A stretch of DNA of 47,500 bases, taken from positions 2,516,697 through 2,564,196 of the forward strand of contig CM022675.1 of NCBI GenBank assembly GCA_012295275.1, written 5' to 3'. The stretch's first letter is position 1. The number at the start of each line of letters is the position of its first letter. Positions 9,491-20,000 of this stretch are shown here, piece after piece. A program made the translations under genes and the position numbers. Below the pieces are notes generated by a model. That model was not told where the DNA came from and did not search any database. It was given only the letters and a program-made list of their open reading frames with translations. Source of the stretch: Chrysomallon squamiferum. Taxonomy: Eukaryota > Mollusca > Gastropoda > Neomphalida > Peltospiridae.

Positions 9491-10542
9491 GATGAAAAGA
9501 AGGAAACATAAACATCGATTAGTGGTTGCACGTTTGTTTACTTGTTGTTGTTTTTTTGTTCTGTGGTGTTTCTTTTCATCTGCACTTTCGTATAAAACAT
9601 TTTATAGATTAATTTTTTTTTTTTTTTTTTTTTTAAATCTCACTTTTCTCCAGCTCACAGTTGTAGCCAGTGTAGTCATTTCCACACTCACAGGTGCCGT
9701 CATTTTGACAAGTTTTATTATTAGCACAATCCTGACCCTGTCGTCTGCAGTCGAAGTACTCTTCACCTGTAAACAAGTACAACATTTTAACTTAGGATAA
9801 TTTTCAAGACTGAAAATTGGAAATAAATGACAAAAAAAAAAAAAAAAAATGGTGTCAGAGTAAATATAAACAGCAATATTAGTAATAGCAGTTACACTGG
9901 TAGAAGTAGTAGTAATAAAATAAAACAGAAGTAAGGAAACAAATTAATATATAAGAAAATATACAATGTTAGCTAAAATAACATAGAAATAACCAGTAGA
10001 AATAAAACTTAGTGTCCAAGCAAAGAAAACAGCTGATACTAAATACAGAAATTACACAGTCATCAATTTTTATTTTTTTCAAATAATATCTATATTTGGG
10101 ATTTTCTTCTTAACGTAATAACAACAAAAGCAATGCTACTACTACCAGTACAACCATTACTACTAGTAATAATAATAATATGTAAGCTAATTTAATTAAA
10201 TACTATTTCACAATAAAATTATATAGGTTTTTTTACTTCATTTCAGTATTTAATTTAACTACCTTTAAATCGTATTTCACAATCTAACTTACAATCTTAA
10301 ATTACGCATTTTATTTCACAATTTTAATGAAAGTTTTTTTCATAATTTTAATGTCATCATTTGAATTATCCAGTTTTTTATATTATTATTTTTTTTCATT
10401 ATGTGAATTATCCATTTTCAATGTCTCCTTATTCATGTGAAACCTTTGTAGAAAGAAAAATAGAGAAAAAGGAGTTACCCAGACTGATGGAACAACTAAG
10501 AAGTACCAAATAGACGAATGATATCCACATATTCAGTTTATA
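249..10542 (-). CDS. Gene A: EGF/ZP-N/ZP-C membrane protein with four SRCR domains nested in ZP-C
   Basis: Eighteen coding exons, 5' to 3' on the minus strand: 10542-10479, 9766-9644, 9376-9189, 8880-8726, 8530-8388, 8149-8099, 7794-7653, 6694-6520, 6094-5983, 5400-5249, 4934-4778, 4453-4281, 4049-3893, 2792-2626, 1848-1755, 1311-1146, 723-606, 415-249. Together they encode about 830 codons. Every boundary has AG/GT signals, and phases join correctly except at the 6694-6520 exon, which is shifted. Order of parts: signal peptide, one EGF-like domain, ZP-N, ZP-C start, SRCR1-4, ZP-C end, RKRR furin-type site, transmembrane helix, basic tail. ZP modules polymerise extracellularly after furin release; SRCR domains bind proteins or polysaccharides. 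An adhesive, matrix or immune-recognition role is inference only. Introns hold many triplet repeats. No AATAAA follows the stop within the window; a weak GATAAA variant lies at 153-148. The frameshift and a missing ZP cysteine make pseudogenisation possible. Confidence 0.8.
606..723 (-). CDS. Gene A exon: ZP-C end and furin-type cleavage site
   Basis: The 118-base exon (phase 0 to 1) encodes VDYNEKAESGRKRRSAET followed by an acidic/hydrophobic stretch (FTVLDVIVED). RKRR-S is a strong consensus furin site, placed just after the ZP-C domain as in other ZP proteins, where cleavage releases the ectodomain for polymerisation. The hydrophobic stretch after it could act as the external hydrophobic patch. 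In gene B the second codon after VD is Cys, whereas here it is Tyr (TAC against TGC). Confidence 0.82.
1146..1848 (-). CDS. Gene A exons: remainder of ZP-C
   Basis: Exon 1848-1755 encodes GTLRIESCTADNQKTGDD and ends in phase 2. Exon 1311-1146 encodes SCPSSEIGKLM, NNVTFKLKAFTFNKNN, STKCSVKVCPPGQKSQC. The order 'C.a..., sCp, F.l.aF.F, kC.v.vC' is that of a ZP-C domain from its first cysteine onward. Five cysteines are visible here, and the expected sixth is replaced by tyrosine at the start of the next exon. Gene B is almost identical over the second exon (three base differences by eye) but clearly more diverged over the first. Confidence 0.85.
2626..4049 (-). CDS. Gene A exons: SRCR domain 4 (canonical group A)
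   Basis: Exon 4049-3893 encodes IKIRLVGGRSEREGRVEI, MWGTVCDDF and VYCRMLGF; exon 2792-2626 encodes GPIFLRDIRCLGNETS, EQCNFQWGN, YCEHEDDAAVKCAG. This is the best-preserved SRCR domain, with C2, C3, C5, C6, C7 and C8. Group A SRCR domains are typically coded by two exons, as here. The intron just after the first exon carries a tandem array made from copies of that exon's 3' end plus its splice donor (3590-3892), described separately. Confidence 0.88.
3590..3892 (-). repeat. 61-bp tandem array copied from an SRCR exon end and its splice donor
   Basis: About five copies of a unit of roughly 61 bases lie directly downstream (on the minus strand) of the SRCR4 first-half exon. Each unit contains a version of the exon's last 25 or so bases (coding for YCRMLGF-like sequence) followed by a donor-like GTAAGT and intron start. 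The spacing 3707 to 3768 is 61 bases. An equivalent, more decayed array sits at the same place in gene B (about 23860-24107). Confidence 0.75.
4281..4934 (-). CDS. Gene A exons: SRCR domain 3 (four-cysteine form)
   Basis: Exon 4934-4778 encodes ELRLVDGPSSNYGVVEL, EWGRLYD and KVMCRTLGYN; exon 4453-4281 encodes KIWTSGVTCGGKETNISQC and FTGLLCG. Cysteines C3, C5, C6 and C8 are kept, while C2 and C7, which pair with each other in known SRCR folds, are both absent. Lengths 157 and 173 keep phase. The intron (4454-4777) is mostly a long ATT repeat. Gene B has the matching domain. Confidence 0.8.
5249..6094 (-). CDS. Gene A exons: SRCR domain 2 (short N-terminal half)
   Basis: Exon 6094-5983 encodes RLEILEDGEWKSVC and AAEVACRQMGYA; exon 5400-5249 encodes VWKYIADCSNSE, LHLCVLKLRDETKDC and VDVKCS. 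All six cysteines of a group A SRCR domain are present. The first exon is only 112 bases, so the usual opening 'VRLVGG' strand is missing; an in-frame stop lies just before its acceptor, so it cannot extend upstream. Splice phases (1-2 and 2-1) are right. The intron holds CTT/ATT repeats at 5427-5545 and a CAT repeat at 5850-5906. Confidence 0.68.
6520..7794 (-). CDS. Gene A exons: SRCR domain 1 (frameshifted second half)
   Basis: Exon 7794-7653 encodes SVRLVDGNTTKEGRLEV, TWGNV and VCRTLGYM: the first half of an SRCR domain with the usual second cysteine missing. Exon 6694-6520 encodes YGMPRGKGLFPVGSGQ, RCNGCELDVDDC and ECTNNC. Relative to gene C the last stretch (about 6545-6520) is shifted by two bases, so the closing cysteine lies in another frame. 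The exon is 175 bases, where 173 or 176 would keep phase. Either SRCR1 is broken, or there is a sequence error, or a donor inside the exon (after GATG near 6544) is used. The intron between the halves (6695-7652) shows a possible SINE fragment. Confidence 0.72.
7075..7200 (+). repeat. Possible tRNA-derived SINE remnant
   Basis: Around 7105-7130 the sequence GATCGCGAGTTCGAAAT resembles an RNA polymerase III B box (GTTCGAAA core), followed by an AC-rich low-complexity end. No clear A box was found, so this is weak. It lies in the intron inside SRCR1 of gene A. Confidence 0.2.
8099..8530 (-). CDS. Gene A exons: opening strands of ZP-C and linker to SRCR cassette
   Basis: Exon 8530-8388 encodes SSLVQFNINLKDGSSVSES followed by SLDEDLTFEF. 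This resembles the first strands of a ZP-C domain, where a 'v.i...dG' strand is followed by a 'v.lgd.l.l.f' strand. The matching exon in gene C has the same 143-base length. Exon 8149-8099 (51 bases, phase 1-1) encodes a short linker, VTGSAEVETKIADIKP, with a possible N-glycosylation site at the junction (NVT). After this point the ZP-C fold is interrupted by SRCR domains and resumes only at 1848. Confidence 0.72.
8726..9376 (-). CDS. Gene A exons: ZP-N subdomain
   Basis: Two exons, 9376-9189 and 8880-8726. The first encodes EVTCQKSSMLIVINPAG, GVIYAKGERDTPSCKF and SVQNSECGG, the pattern of invertebrate ZP-N domains (C1, then a 'GVIYAKG' strand, then C2 and C3). The second encodes RTRDVIIQFSEKYM and SVTCSGEN, giving C4. 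The four cysteines match the ZP-N fold (pairs C1-C4 and C2-C3). ZP-N drives polymerisation in known ZP proteins. The first exon is 188 bases in both A and C; the second is six bases longer in A than in C. Phases run 1-0 and 0-2. Confidence 0.82.
9644..9766 (-). CDS. Gene A exon: EGF-like domain
   Basis: The 123-base exon, phase 1 on both sides, encodes a compact EGF-like domain with six cysteines: CRRQGQDC, NKTC, NDGTCEC and YTGYNC. It is nearly identical in protein sequence to EGF1 of gene C, with the same length. It follows the signal peptide directly, so it would be the first extracellular domain of the mature protein. Spacing CxCxxxxxxxxC at the end is typical of EGF. The second EGF exon of gene C has no counterpart between this exon and the ZP-N exon at 9376. 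Confidence 0.82.
10479..10542 (-). CDS. Gene A exon: start codon and signal peptide
   Basis: The ATG is at 10530-10528 and encodes MWISFVYLVLLSCSISLG, a hydrophobic signal peptide closely matching that of gene C (MRISLVFLISLSFSITLG). A splice acceptor (TTTACAG) lies 12 bases before the ATG, so the true 5' end is in an upstream non-coding exon that I could not locate. The donor follows as GTAACT. The exon is 64 bases, the same as in gene C, and ends in phase 1. It is too short to stand out as an open frame and was found by comparison with gene C. Confidence 0.78.
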
Positions 10543-11639
<1,097 letters not shown>

Positions 11640-11640
<1 letters not shown>

Positions 11641-12407
11641 TACACATTTATTGAAGCACGATTCAAATAAGAATATTTAAAAATATATTTACACATATGA
11701 ACCTTTTTCCTCACTTACACTTTGCGATTTGTTTGGAAAGAAATATAAAAAGCGTTTATTAACATAAACTTTGCTCTGTCTATGTTATACGTTCGTTTCA
11801 GTGCATTACCGGCTTTTATATCACATTTGAAGGTGATCACGACTTGTAACGAAAATTTGGTAGTCTGGATCTTTTATCTTCCTGGATTCCGTACAATTAT
11901 AAAGGACAGAAAGATAATATTTGGTTTAAAACAGGACAAAAAATACTTAATCACTTAATTTTAATAACAAAACGATATATATAAAATGTTCGTGCAGCTA
12001 AAATTTCTCTATCAGTTCCTCGTCTTCTAGACAAAGTAAAAAGTTAGTGTATGATAGGAAAAATAACATCACGAATAAATTTGCAAGGGGACGATCATAT
12101 TAAAAAGTTTGGCCTCTTTGTTGCGGTACTAGAACTTATTCAATAAATATTCGTTGTCTGAGTTTTCTTTTTGTATCTGTAAAAATATATATTTAATATA
12201 ACCACGCAGATATATCAATCAGGTAAAAAGGAGTTCTGTTGTGAAGTACTCCGTGAGTTTTTTGAAAACACCTGTTATACGCGCTGCGAATTTTTTTTTT
12301 TTGGTTCCTTGCATTTATGTTTTGTAAATTGTGTTTTGTATACTGTACCATTGGCAATACAATTAAATAAAAAAAATAAAGAGTATAAAAAATATTTCCT
12401 ATTATTA

Positions 12408-12490
<83 letters not shown>

Positions 12491-12700
12491 TTATTATTAT
12501 TATTATTATTAATGTTATTACTTTTTTTGAAGTACTCTAACGGAAGCTGCTAGACTACAACAACGAAGACAAAAAAATCGACAAATATTAATACTACTGT
12601 TGGTACTGTTGCTACGGTAACCACTATTATTCGAGCTATTACAACCAATAATGATAAAAAAGCATATCAGCAACGACATCAAGAGAAGTAATAATATATG
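11640..12700. repeat. Diverged dispersed repeat copy 1
   Basis: Segments here recur in the same order at 13860-14610: a stretch with GAAAGAAATATAAAAA (about 11738), a 'gcattaccggcttttatatcac' type stretch shortly after, and a tail near 12580-12690 resembling 14505-14600. A pure ATT run fills 12403-12510. No coding capacity is visible. The family is unknown to me. Confidence 0.45.
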
Positions 12701-13010
12701 AATTTACTTATGGTTCGGATACATTGCGTTTGTCGACCATATACTAGAAACTTCTTTTTACGAAATTCAAGGGGAAGAAAAAAAATATGTTGTCTGTTTC
12801 GTTATTTATGTATTAATTTGTAGTTCGTGAAGCACGGATGTATGTATTTATATATGTATACATGACTTTATTCATATATGTATGTTCATATGTACGTGTG
12901 TGTGTCTAGGAGTGATGTGTGAGAATATATCGTATTTCTGCCGGTACTTGTGAAACGTGTAATTTTGCGTGAATTTGTTGATATTTTATATGTTTATATA
13001 TGTGTGTATT

Positions 13011-13640
13011 TAAGTGTTACAGGATTTTAATATTCTCTGTTTTATGTATCTCTCATTAGACTCGGCAATGGCGCAGGAGGAGACAGTCAAATCAGGACTT
13101 CACAAACTCGTCAGTTGCCGTATGACACCCATTTACCCGCACTCCAAAGGCGGACGATGTTACCGAGACAAAGTGAAGAAAATGTTGCTTAGTAACCGGG
13201 GGTAATCAACGCTTCCCACGAAGCACGCCGTTATTTGAGTTTCGTCATTTTTGCGCGCATCTATATTTTTATGGGAAACCTTGCACTGGCAAGTATATAG
13301 TTTTAGTAATTTTTGAATATGTTCTGTATTTTGTACGTCTGAATAGACTCTGCACATAGACAGTATTCGGGAACGGACTGGCGCACGAGGAAAAAGTCAA
13401 ATCACGACATCACAAACCCGTCAGATGCAGCTTACAAGATTAGAACGTATGGCACCCATTCACCCGCACTCCGAAAGCGAACTTAAACAAACGTTGTTAA
13501 CTGACAGAGTGTAATCATCGCTTACCCCGAAGCACGCCGTTCTTTTCGTCTTTCGTCATTTCTGTATTGACTTACATTTTGTGGAAAACCTGGCACTGGT
13601 AAATATGTGTTTTAGGATTTGAATGTACATTTACTAGAAA
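13011..13640 (+). repeat. Tandem duplication, unit about 310 bp
   Basis: Two adjacent copies with an offset of about 310 bases: GTCAAATCA at 13086 and 13396, and AAGCACGCCGTT near 13221 and 13530. The start of a third copy seems to follow near 13606. GC content is higher than in surrounding DNA. Copy 1 contains a small open frame starting MAQEETVKSGLHK, which is not kept in copy 2, so I do not treat it as a gene. Confidence 0.7.
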
Positions 13641-13809
13641 GTGTAAAAATACCTTCATTGACATATCATACATAAATATATCTATCAAGAGAACGTGTAC
13701 TCTCACATTTAGTTAAGTAGAATACACACATACACACACACGCAAATTGAGGTAGCATATATACAAATATATCGAAACTGTATTCGTACATTTGTCGAGA
13801 TATCGTACT

Positions 13810-13859
<50 letters not shown>

Positions 13860-13862
<3 letters not shown>

Positions 13863-14617
13863 AGGGTACATATACATTTATTGAGTAACCGAGAAATATA
13901 AATTTACAAAAAAGGCAACTGAACGTACATTGTTTGTTGTAACACTTCAACTAAACCGCGACCCTCACCTACTCTGTGTTATCCGTTTTGAAAGAAATAT
14001 AAAAATGTGTCCTAATAAAGGCTTAGGTCTATTTATGTGGTACGGATAAAAAGAAAATCATTTCAATGCATGACCGATTTTAAGTCACATATCTAGCTCT
14101 TCTTCTTCTTCTTCTTTTTCTTCTTCTTCTTCTTATTATTATTCTTATTCTTATTCTTATTCTTATTATTATTAAATTTTTATTTTTTTTTTTTCCTCAG
14201 TCAGTTATCTTGCAGAAATTGATTCTGATACAATGAACTTACACTGAGTGAATAGTTACTGTACATATCTTGGTATCATATATGCGGTCTATCTTTGTTT
14301 ATTTGTTTGTTTATTTGTTTATGTATTTATTTATCAAAACATTTATTTATTTGTTTTTTTCTTTGCTTATTTATTTCATCATTATTATTTTTGATTTAGT
14401 TATAGTTTTCATTTTGTTTTCTTTCTTTCTTTCTTTCTTTCTTTCTTTTTGTTGTTGAAGGCGGCTGATGGAAATCATTACTAAACTGCAACAATAAATA
14501 CAATATTGCGAGTACTTCTACGGCTAGTACTTCTATTACAGAAACCAGCATTGCTAGATCTATTGCAGCTGCCGATGATAAAATCACATCAGCAAAGATA
14601 TCCACAGGAATAATGAT
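13860..14617. repeat. Diverged dispersed repeat copy 2
   Basis: This is the counterpart of 11640-12700, with CTT/ATT repeats at 14098-14175 and TTTA/TTTC tetramers at 14296-14448. A pure AT repeat (13811-13859) precedes it. I see no gene. Confidence 0.45.
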
Positions 14618-15235
14618 AGAGTAGTTCCTTGACTTACGAAATTAATTCATTCTGTAATCGAGTTCGTGTATCAAATTTTTCGTATATCAAATCAATTTTC
14701 CCAACTGCAATTAAATGAAATACAATTAATCCGTTCCGCTCCCTCACCCCCCCCAAAAAAACCCTCCAAAAACCAAAAAACATCCAACTATATTTTATTT
14801 ATTTATTTATTTTTGTATTTATTATTTTTATTTTTTATTTTTATTTTTTTTTATATATATATATTTTTTGTAAGGTTTTAGGTAAGAAAATGTATTTATC
14901 AGTGACAAATATATATATATATAAAATAATAAATAAAGAGAATGTAAAGAAATAAATTGGTTTTGTAAATTATGTTAACGTCTTTAGGTGCAGTTATAGC
15001 CTTTATGGACTCCTTCAGCTTCACTATGGTAGTTGTCGTAGACGTACTACGCTCGCACTGCTTAGCCAAGTCGACTACGTGCACACCTCACTCATGTTTT
15101 CTTTCTGTGATTTCAAGCTTTAATTCAAAGGATATCATCCGCTTCTTTTTCTCGGCACTGCTCTTTCCAATCACTTTCTTAGGATCAGTGGAAACTCGTA
15201 AGACGGGGCACTCGTAAGTCGATGTACCACTGTAT
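14618..15235 (-). mobile_element. Internally deleted Tigger/pogo-like DNA transposon remnant
   Basis: Ends form imperfect terminal inverted repeats: the left end has AGTAGTTCCTTGACTTACGA (from 14620) and the right end reads, on the minus strand, CAGTGGTACATCGACTTACGA (ending near 15234), each next to TA. Minus-strand translation between about 15185 and 14985 gives KKRMISFELKLEITERKHE, a stop, then VHVVDLAKQCERSTST and KLKESIKAITAPK. This matches the N-terminal helix-turn-helix of pogo/Tigger transposases, of the CENP-B type. The catalytic part is gone, replaced by TTTA and AT repeats. It is a dead element. Confidence 0.72.
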
Positions 15236-15308
15236 ATAAATTCAATTATAAAATCCGAAATTCAATATAAAATATATACATAGATAATTAAGTTGAAGTT
15301 CTATTTAC

Positions 15309-15345
<37 letters not shown>

Positions 15346-16148
15346 TTTATTTATTTATTTATTTGTTTATTTATTTATTTATTGTTAAGTTATGACACAT
15401 AAATTGAAGGGCATTATCTCTATATCACTATTCTCGTACAGAAAAAGTATATATAATCAGGTACTGTCTGGGTGTACTTACATATGTATGTATGTATCTG
15501 TCTGTATCTCTGGATGTATGTATATATCTGTGAATGCTTTTATATATATATATATATATATACGCACAAGACATGTTTGTGTTATAGATTCTGGATAGGT
15601 GTGAATATGTTTATATATATGTTCTTATGTGTGGGTGTGTGCGCGCGCGCGCGCGTGTGTAAATACTCACATACATATTTGTATCGATATATGTTTAAAT
15701 AGCAGTGTTTTAACATACTTGAATACAAACGGTTTGGAGATGGCAGACAAAATGTCAGACATCTTTGTGTGCTACATTTAACAAGATGAATTCGCCTTCT
15801 TGCTTTTTAAAACATCAAACAAAACGCTAAGTATGTATTACGGGTCATGCGTATCTGTGTTTCTGGCGCACTAGACGTCAGTGACCGTGCTTGAATACGT
15901 ACCAGCCAAGACCGGTTTCATTTTTATTTTATTTTAGTGATGTATGACAAGTGAAGGAAAACAGCGAGTGATGTTGTGAGAGTGGAGTACTAGTCTAGAT
16001 GTGCAGTGATGTGTTACACGTGTTTGAACAGGTTTGTGATATTATTCAGAGAGATGTCAAACCAGTTATCTCGTTTTTTAATCTTTTTTTTTAGTAAAAA
16101 CTTCTCAAGACTTTTAGCGTCTTTTATCTTAAATAAAAAATACAATAA

Positions 16149-16189
<41 letters not shown>

Positions 16190-17044
16190 GTAAAACAGGA
16201 AAATATTATAGAAGCACATACACTAGAATTAATAAATAAAGAGAGAAAGAAAGGAGGAAAGAGAGAAAGAACGAAATAATTTCAGTATATAAAAGGCCGA
16301 GATTTATTCATAAAAGACATCGCTTGCAGTAAATTCTTGATTGCTCCGTTCTATTTTGTCTACGAAAACACAAACAAACATATATAGAGACACGCCAACA
16401 ATAATAATAAAAAGATGATGAATAAATAAAAACATTACTAAAAGTAAACTATTATTTAAAAATATATTAATTGCATGAGTTAAACAGATTGCAGAAACAT
16501 GTTTACGATAGTATTTCTCAGACATTATAAAGATGTTTTAAAAAGAATGTAACTGAATGTGGCGTGATATGCACTTGCAGGGTCGTATATAAATAGTTTA
16601 TACTAAACTAAGCTACCCTCATCAAACAAATAAAATTATAACAGATAACACTGCCTGAGAGATATAATTAACAACTACCCTTTTATTCTGAACAGTGTAT
16701 AGACTATTCATCTAAAAATACATCTTTGTGCTACACCCTAACACCTTAGAGATAACATCTATCTCCATGAATTCCACTTCTACTACGCTTGTGAAACAGT
16801 ATTAGAGCGTCTTTGAAAACAGTCTCTGACACCTTTTAGAATGTGCCATCATACAGCATGATATTGAAATATTCGTTACTTTTAGCCTAAGAAAAGAGAA
16901 AGGGTATTTCTTTTTTACTCTGTAGAAATACGAAAACTTGCAATATCAAGCTTAATTTGAGATCGTCATTTATTTTGAAAGCCATTCAGTGCAGTATCTG
17001 TAAGCTCTCACAATCTGTGTAGATGGTATATTATGTCACTAAAA

Positions 17045-17090
<46 letters not shown>

Positions 17091-17423
17091 TCTATCATTT
17101 ATTACAAACAGACAAATATGCACACACAAAAACCCCCAGAAAATAATGACATTTAAGTTAAAAGCATCAACAAAATAAAAATATAAATAATAACTGATAA
17201 ACTAAAATATGCTGAACAAGCCAGTGAAAAACGCATCATGGAAGACGTGTAATAGTGTAGATGAGCAGTGAGGCATCGCCAGTGTGTTTGTATTAGTTCA
17301 CTACAACAATCTAGTCAAACGTTGTCAAACTAATTTTCTTAATACTTTCTTCAAAACAGTTTTAAATTTCACTCACAAAATATATGCTGTTTTTACCGTA
17401 AAATATTAATGCAATAAAAGAAT

Positions 17424-17490
<67 letters not shown>

Positions 17491-17860
17491 TACAGAATAC
17501 TAGCCAACAAACAGCAAGCCATACAGGATCAGTGAAGCATTTTCGTAGCGATGTCTCGAGGTAAAACTGCTTGTATGTCAAACAAAAACTACGAGATTCG
17601 ATGTATTATTATCTACACACAAACGTGAAACTTACTCTCGTAACGCCTGGATGAGTTTAGTCAATCTTAGGACGTTTTGGTCTCATTTCTTAATATTTTC
17701 TTATACGCAAATAAAATATCACTGTAAATAGACAAGTGTGAGAAACATAGCCAGTGTGGTAAGTAGAGTGAAAATGAAATACATTAGAGAGGAAAATGTC
17801 AAGATATCCGTCACACCCAACTGACTGATAGTGAATGTTTGATTTTACTTTTAATTGTAT
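15236..17860 (+). repeat. Dispersed modular repeat, direct copy
   Basis: Several modules recur elsewhere in the window. 'GATGGCAGACAAAATGTCAG' near 15740 resembles stretches at 31735 and 34135. 16650-17050 resembles 32285-32690. 17500-17850, with ATGTCTCGAGGTAAAACTG, resembles 34915-35300. A pure CA tract lies at 17430-17483, an ATT run at 17045-17090 and a TTTA run at 15307-15380. No recognisable protein is encoded. It is an old repeat of unknown class. Confidence 0.6.
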
Positions 17861-17889
17861 TTATATCAGCGATTGATGGCGAACTGCTG

Positions 17890-17997
17890 TAGTACTAATA
17901 GTAGCAATAGTAGTAGTCTTAATAGTAGTGGTAGTAGTAGTGGTAGCAGTAGTAGTAGTAATAATAATAATAATCATAGCAATATTAGTAGTCTTAA

Positions 17998-18032
<35 letters not shown>

Positions 18033-18109
18033 CTAGCAGTAGTAGTATTAATAGTAGTAGTAGTAGTGGTAACAGTAGCAGTAGTTATAATAGTAGTAGT
18101 AATCGTAGC

Positions 18110-18155
<46 letters not shown>

Positions 18156-18312
18156 ATAATAATAATAGTAGTAGTAGTAGAGTAGTGGCAGTAGTAGTAC
18201 TGGTAGTAGTAGTGGTGGTAGTAGTAGTAGTAATAATAATAGTAGTAGAGTAGTGAGTAGCAGTAGTAGTAGTGGTAGTAGTAGCACAAGTAGTACTGGT
18301 ATTAGTAACATC
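17890..18312. repeat. Imperfect (AGT)n microsatellite
   Basis: About 400 bases of AGT triplets interrupted by AAT, GGT, GCA and similar variants. All reading frames are open for long stretches, giving homopolymer-like translations that are not genes. It lies between copies of the dispersed repeat in opposite orientation. Confidence 0.9.
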
Positions 18313-18679
18313 ATTAGTATTTTAATTCTTCTTTTTATAATTTTATTTTCTTCTGTTGTTTTAAAAATTTTGTTTTAAGAGAGAAGTTAATACTTTACAT
18401 TCATATTTTTTATTTGTGTTTAAGATAATATTAAAAAAGAGAGTAAAACATCGTCCTAAGATTGCATAAATTCACCCCAGTGTTAAAATTGTAAGTCTCT
18501 CATTTGTGTGTATATAATAATAGTTGGATTGTTGTATCTTTTTGTTAGACACACAAACAGTTTTACCCTGAGACATCAAACCTATACTACAAATGAATTA
18601 TCTGTACATTTTATGATAATGATCATTTTTAACTTTTTAATTATTATTGCTGTTGTTGTTGTTATTATTATTATTGTTA

Positions 18680-18752
<73 letters not shown>

Positions 18753-19757
18753 TTTGACCGAATTAATAATCAAACCAAACATACCTAAGTACATTATAAT
18801 TCCAGCTTGGTAAATAGTTACAGAATAGACTAATGTTAGAAACAGGCAGATGAATGCGAACATTCACTGAACTTTTGGTGGCATCTTAACCCGTGACAGC
18901 ACGACCAATGAGCAACGACTACACATCTTGATTTGATATCATAGTTTGATCATCATAATTGTACAAGATTATATTTACATTCATCTATAAGTACTTAATT
19001 AAGTAGTGAAAATGTAATTTCATTGAGTAGTTAAAAAACTTACTAACTGTGGCAAAAATGTAGTATAGGCATTCAAGGGTTTTAATGTAAATGTATACAT
19101 ATATATATATATATATATATGTGTGTCACTTAAACTATGAATTTCAAAAGCCTAGGTTTGTTTTTCAATATCTTCAGATAGTCTGACAGCGAAATTATTT
19201 ATTTATTTATTTATTCATCTCAATAAAGCCATCCTTTAATGAAATAAAATTAGAAACAAATGTTATTATCTGATACATGTTACATTGATGATTCTGTATT
19301 ATTTTACTGAAACATGAAAAGTGAAAAAATAGTGTTTCTGTGTGTTTGTGTTTTTATGTGTGTCCTTTATTCTATTTCACAGATTACTTATTTTTATTAG
19401 TTATTATATTGTACTTCCATTATTCTTTTCAGATAAAAGTAGATAAAACTATTTTGAGGAAAACATTAAGTAAATAATAAACATATCTGAGCAGAAAAAC
19501 ACGAGCAATGGATACTTGCACTCATCTGTGACGACAGTAGTCTCTCTTGTTATGTCTCGACAGATATTTAGTTTAGTTTTGTCTGTTGTTAAATGTAGCA
19601 ACAAACATGTCTGCCATTTTCTTGTCATCTCTAAACGGATATTTGTTATAGTAAATTAATTCACAGTTGTCTTTTCTCTTTAGTGCTGCACATATAGAGG
19701 AATACTGCTAGTACTACTACTAGTAATAATAATAACAATAATGATAATAACAACAAT

Positions 19758-19806
<49 letters not shown>

Positions 19807-20000
19807 TTGCTATTCGTTCAGTTGCTGCTGCTGGTACTAATAATACTCCTACTACTACCACGACAACTGTTACTACTACTGTTACACTTGATGGTAATGG
19901 ACGAAAAACACTTCTTGAATGATTTCACTATAAGTGTATGTATTGACAATATTAAACTGGAGAAAAGAATAAGTTGAAAAATCAGCGATAGAGTAACACC
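18313..20000 (-). repeat. Dispersed modular repeat, inverted copy
   Basis: 18360-18605 read on the minus strand aligns with 34965-35160 (GATGTCTC, then GGTAAAACTGTTTGTGTGTC, then a TATTATTATATACACAC stretch). 19490-19665 read on the minus strand aligns with 34085-34200 and 31690-31850 (GAATTAATTTACTATAACA, then a GATGACA...GCAGACATGT stretch). A pure ATT repeat lies at 18664-18751 and an AAT repeat at 19721-19805. Confidence 0.6.

Noticed and set aside
13014-13205. Small open frame MAQEETVKSGLHK
   Set aside because: It lies in one unit of a tandem duplication and is not preserved in the second unit; no homology recognised.
17855-18314. Long open frames of Ser, Thr, Val or Tyr runs
   Set aside because: They are translations of an imperfect AGT microsatellite that is open in nearly every frame; no splice context or homology.
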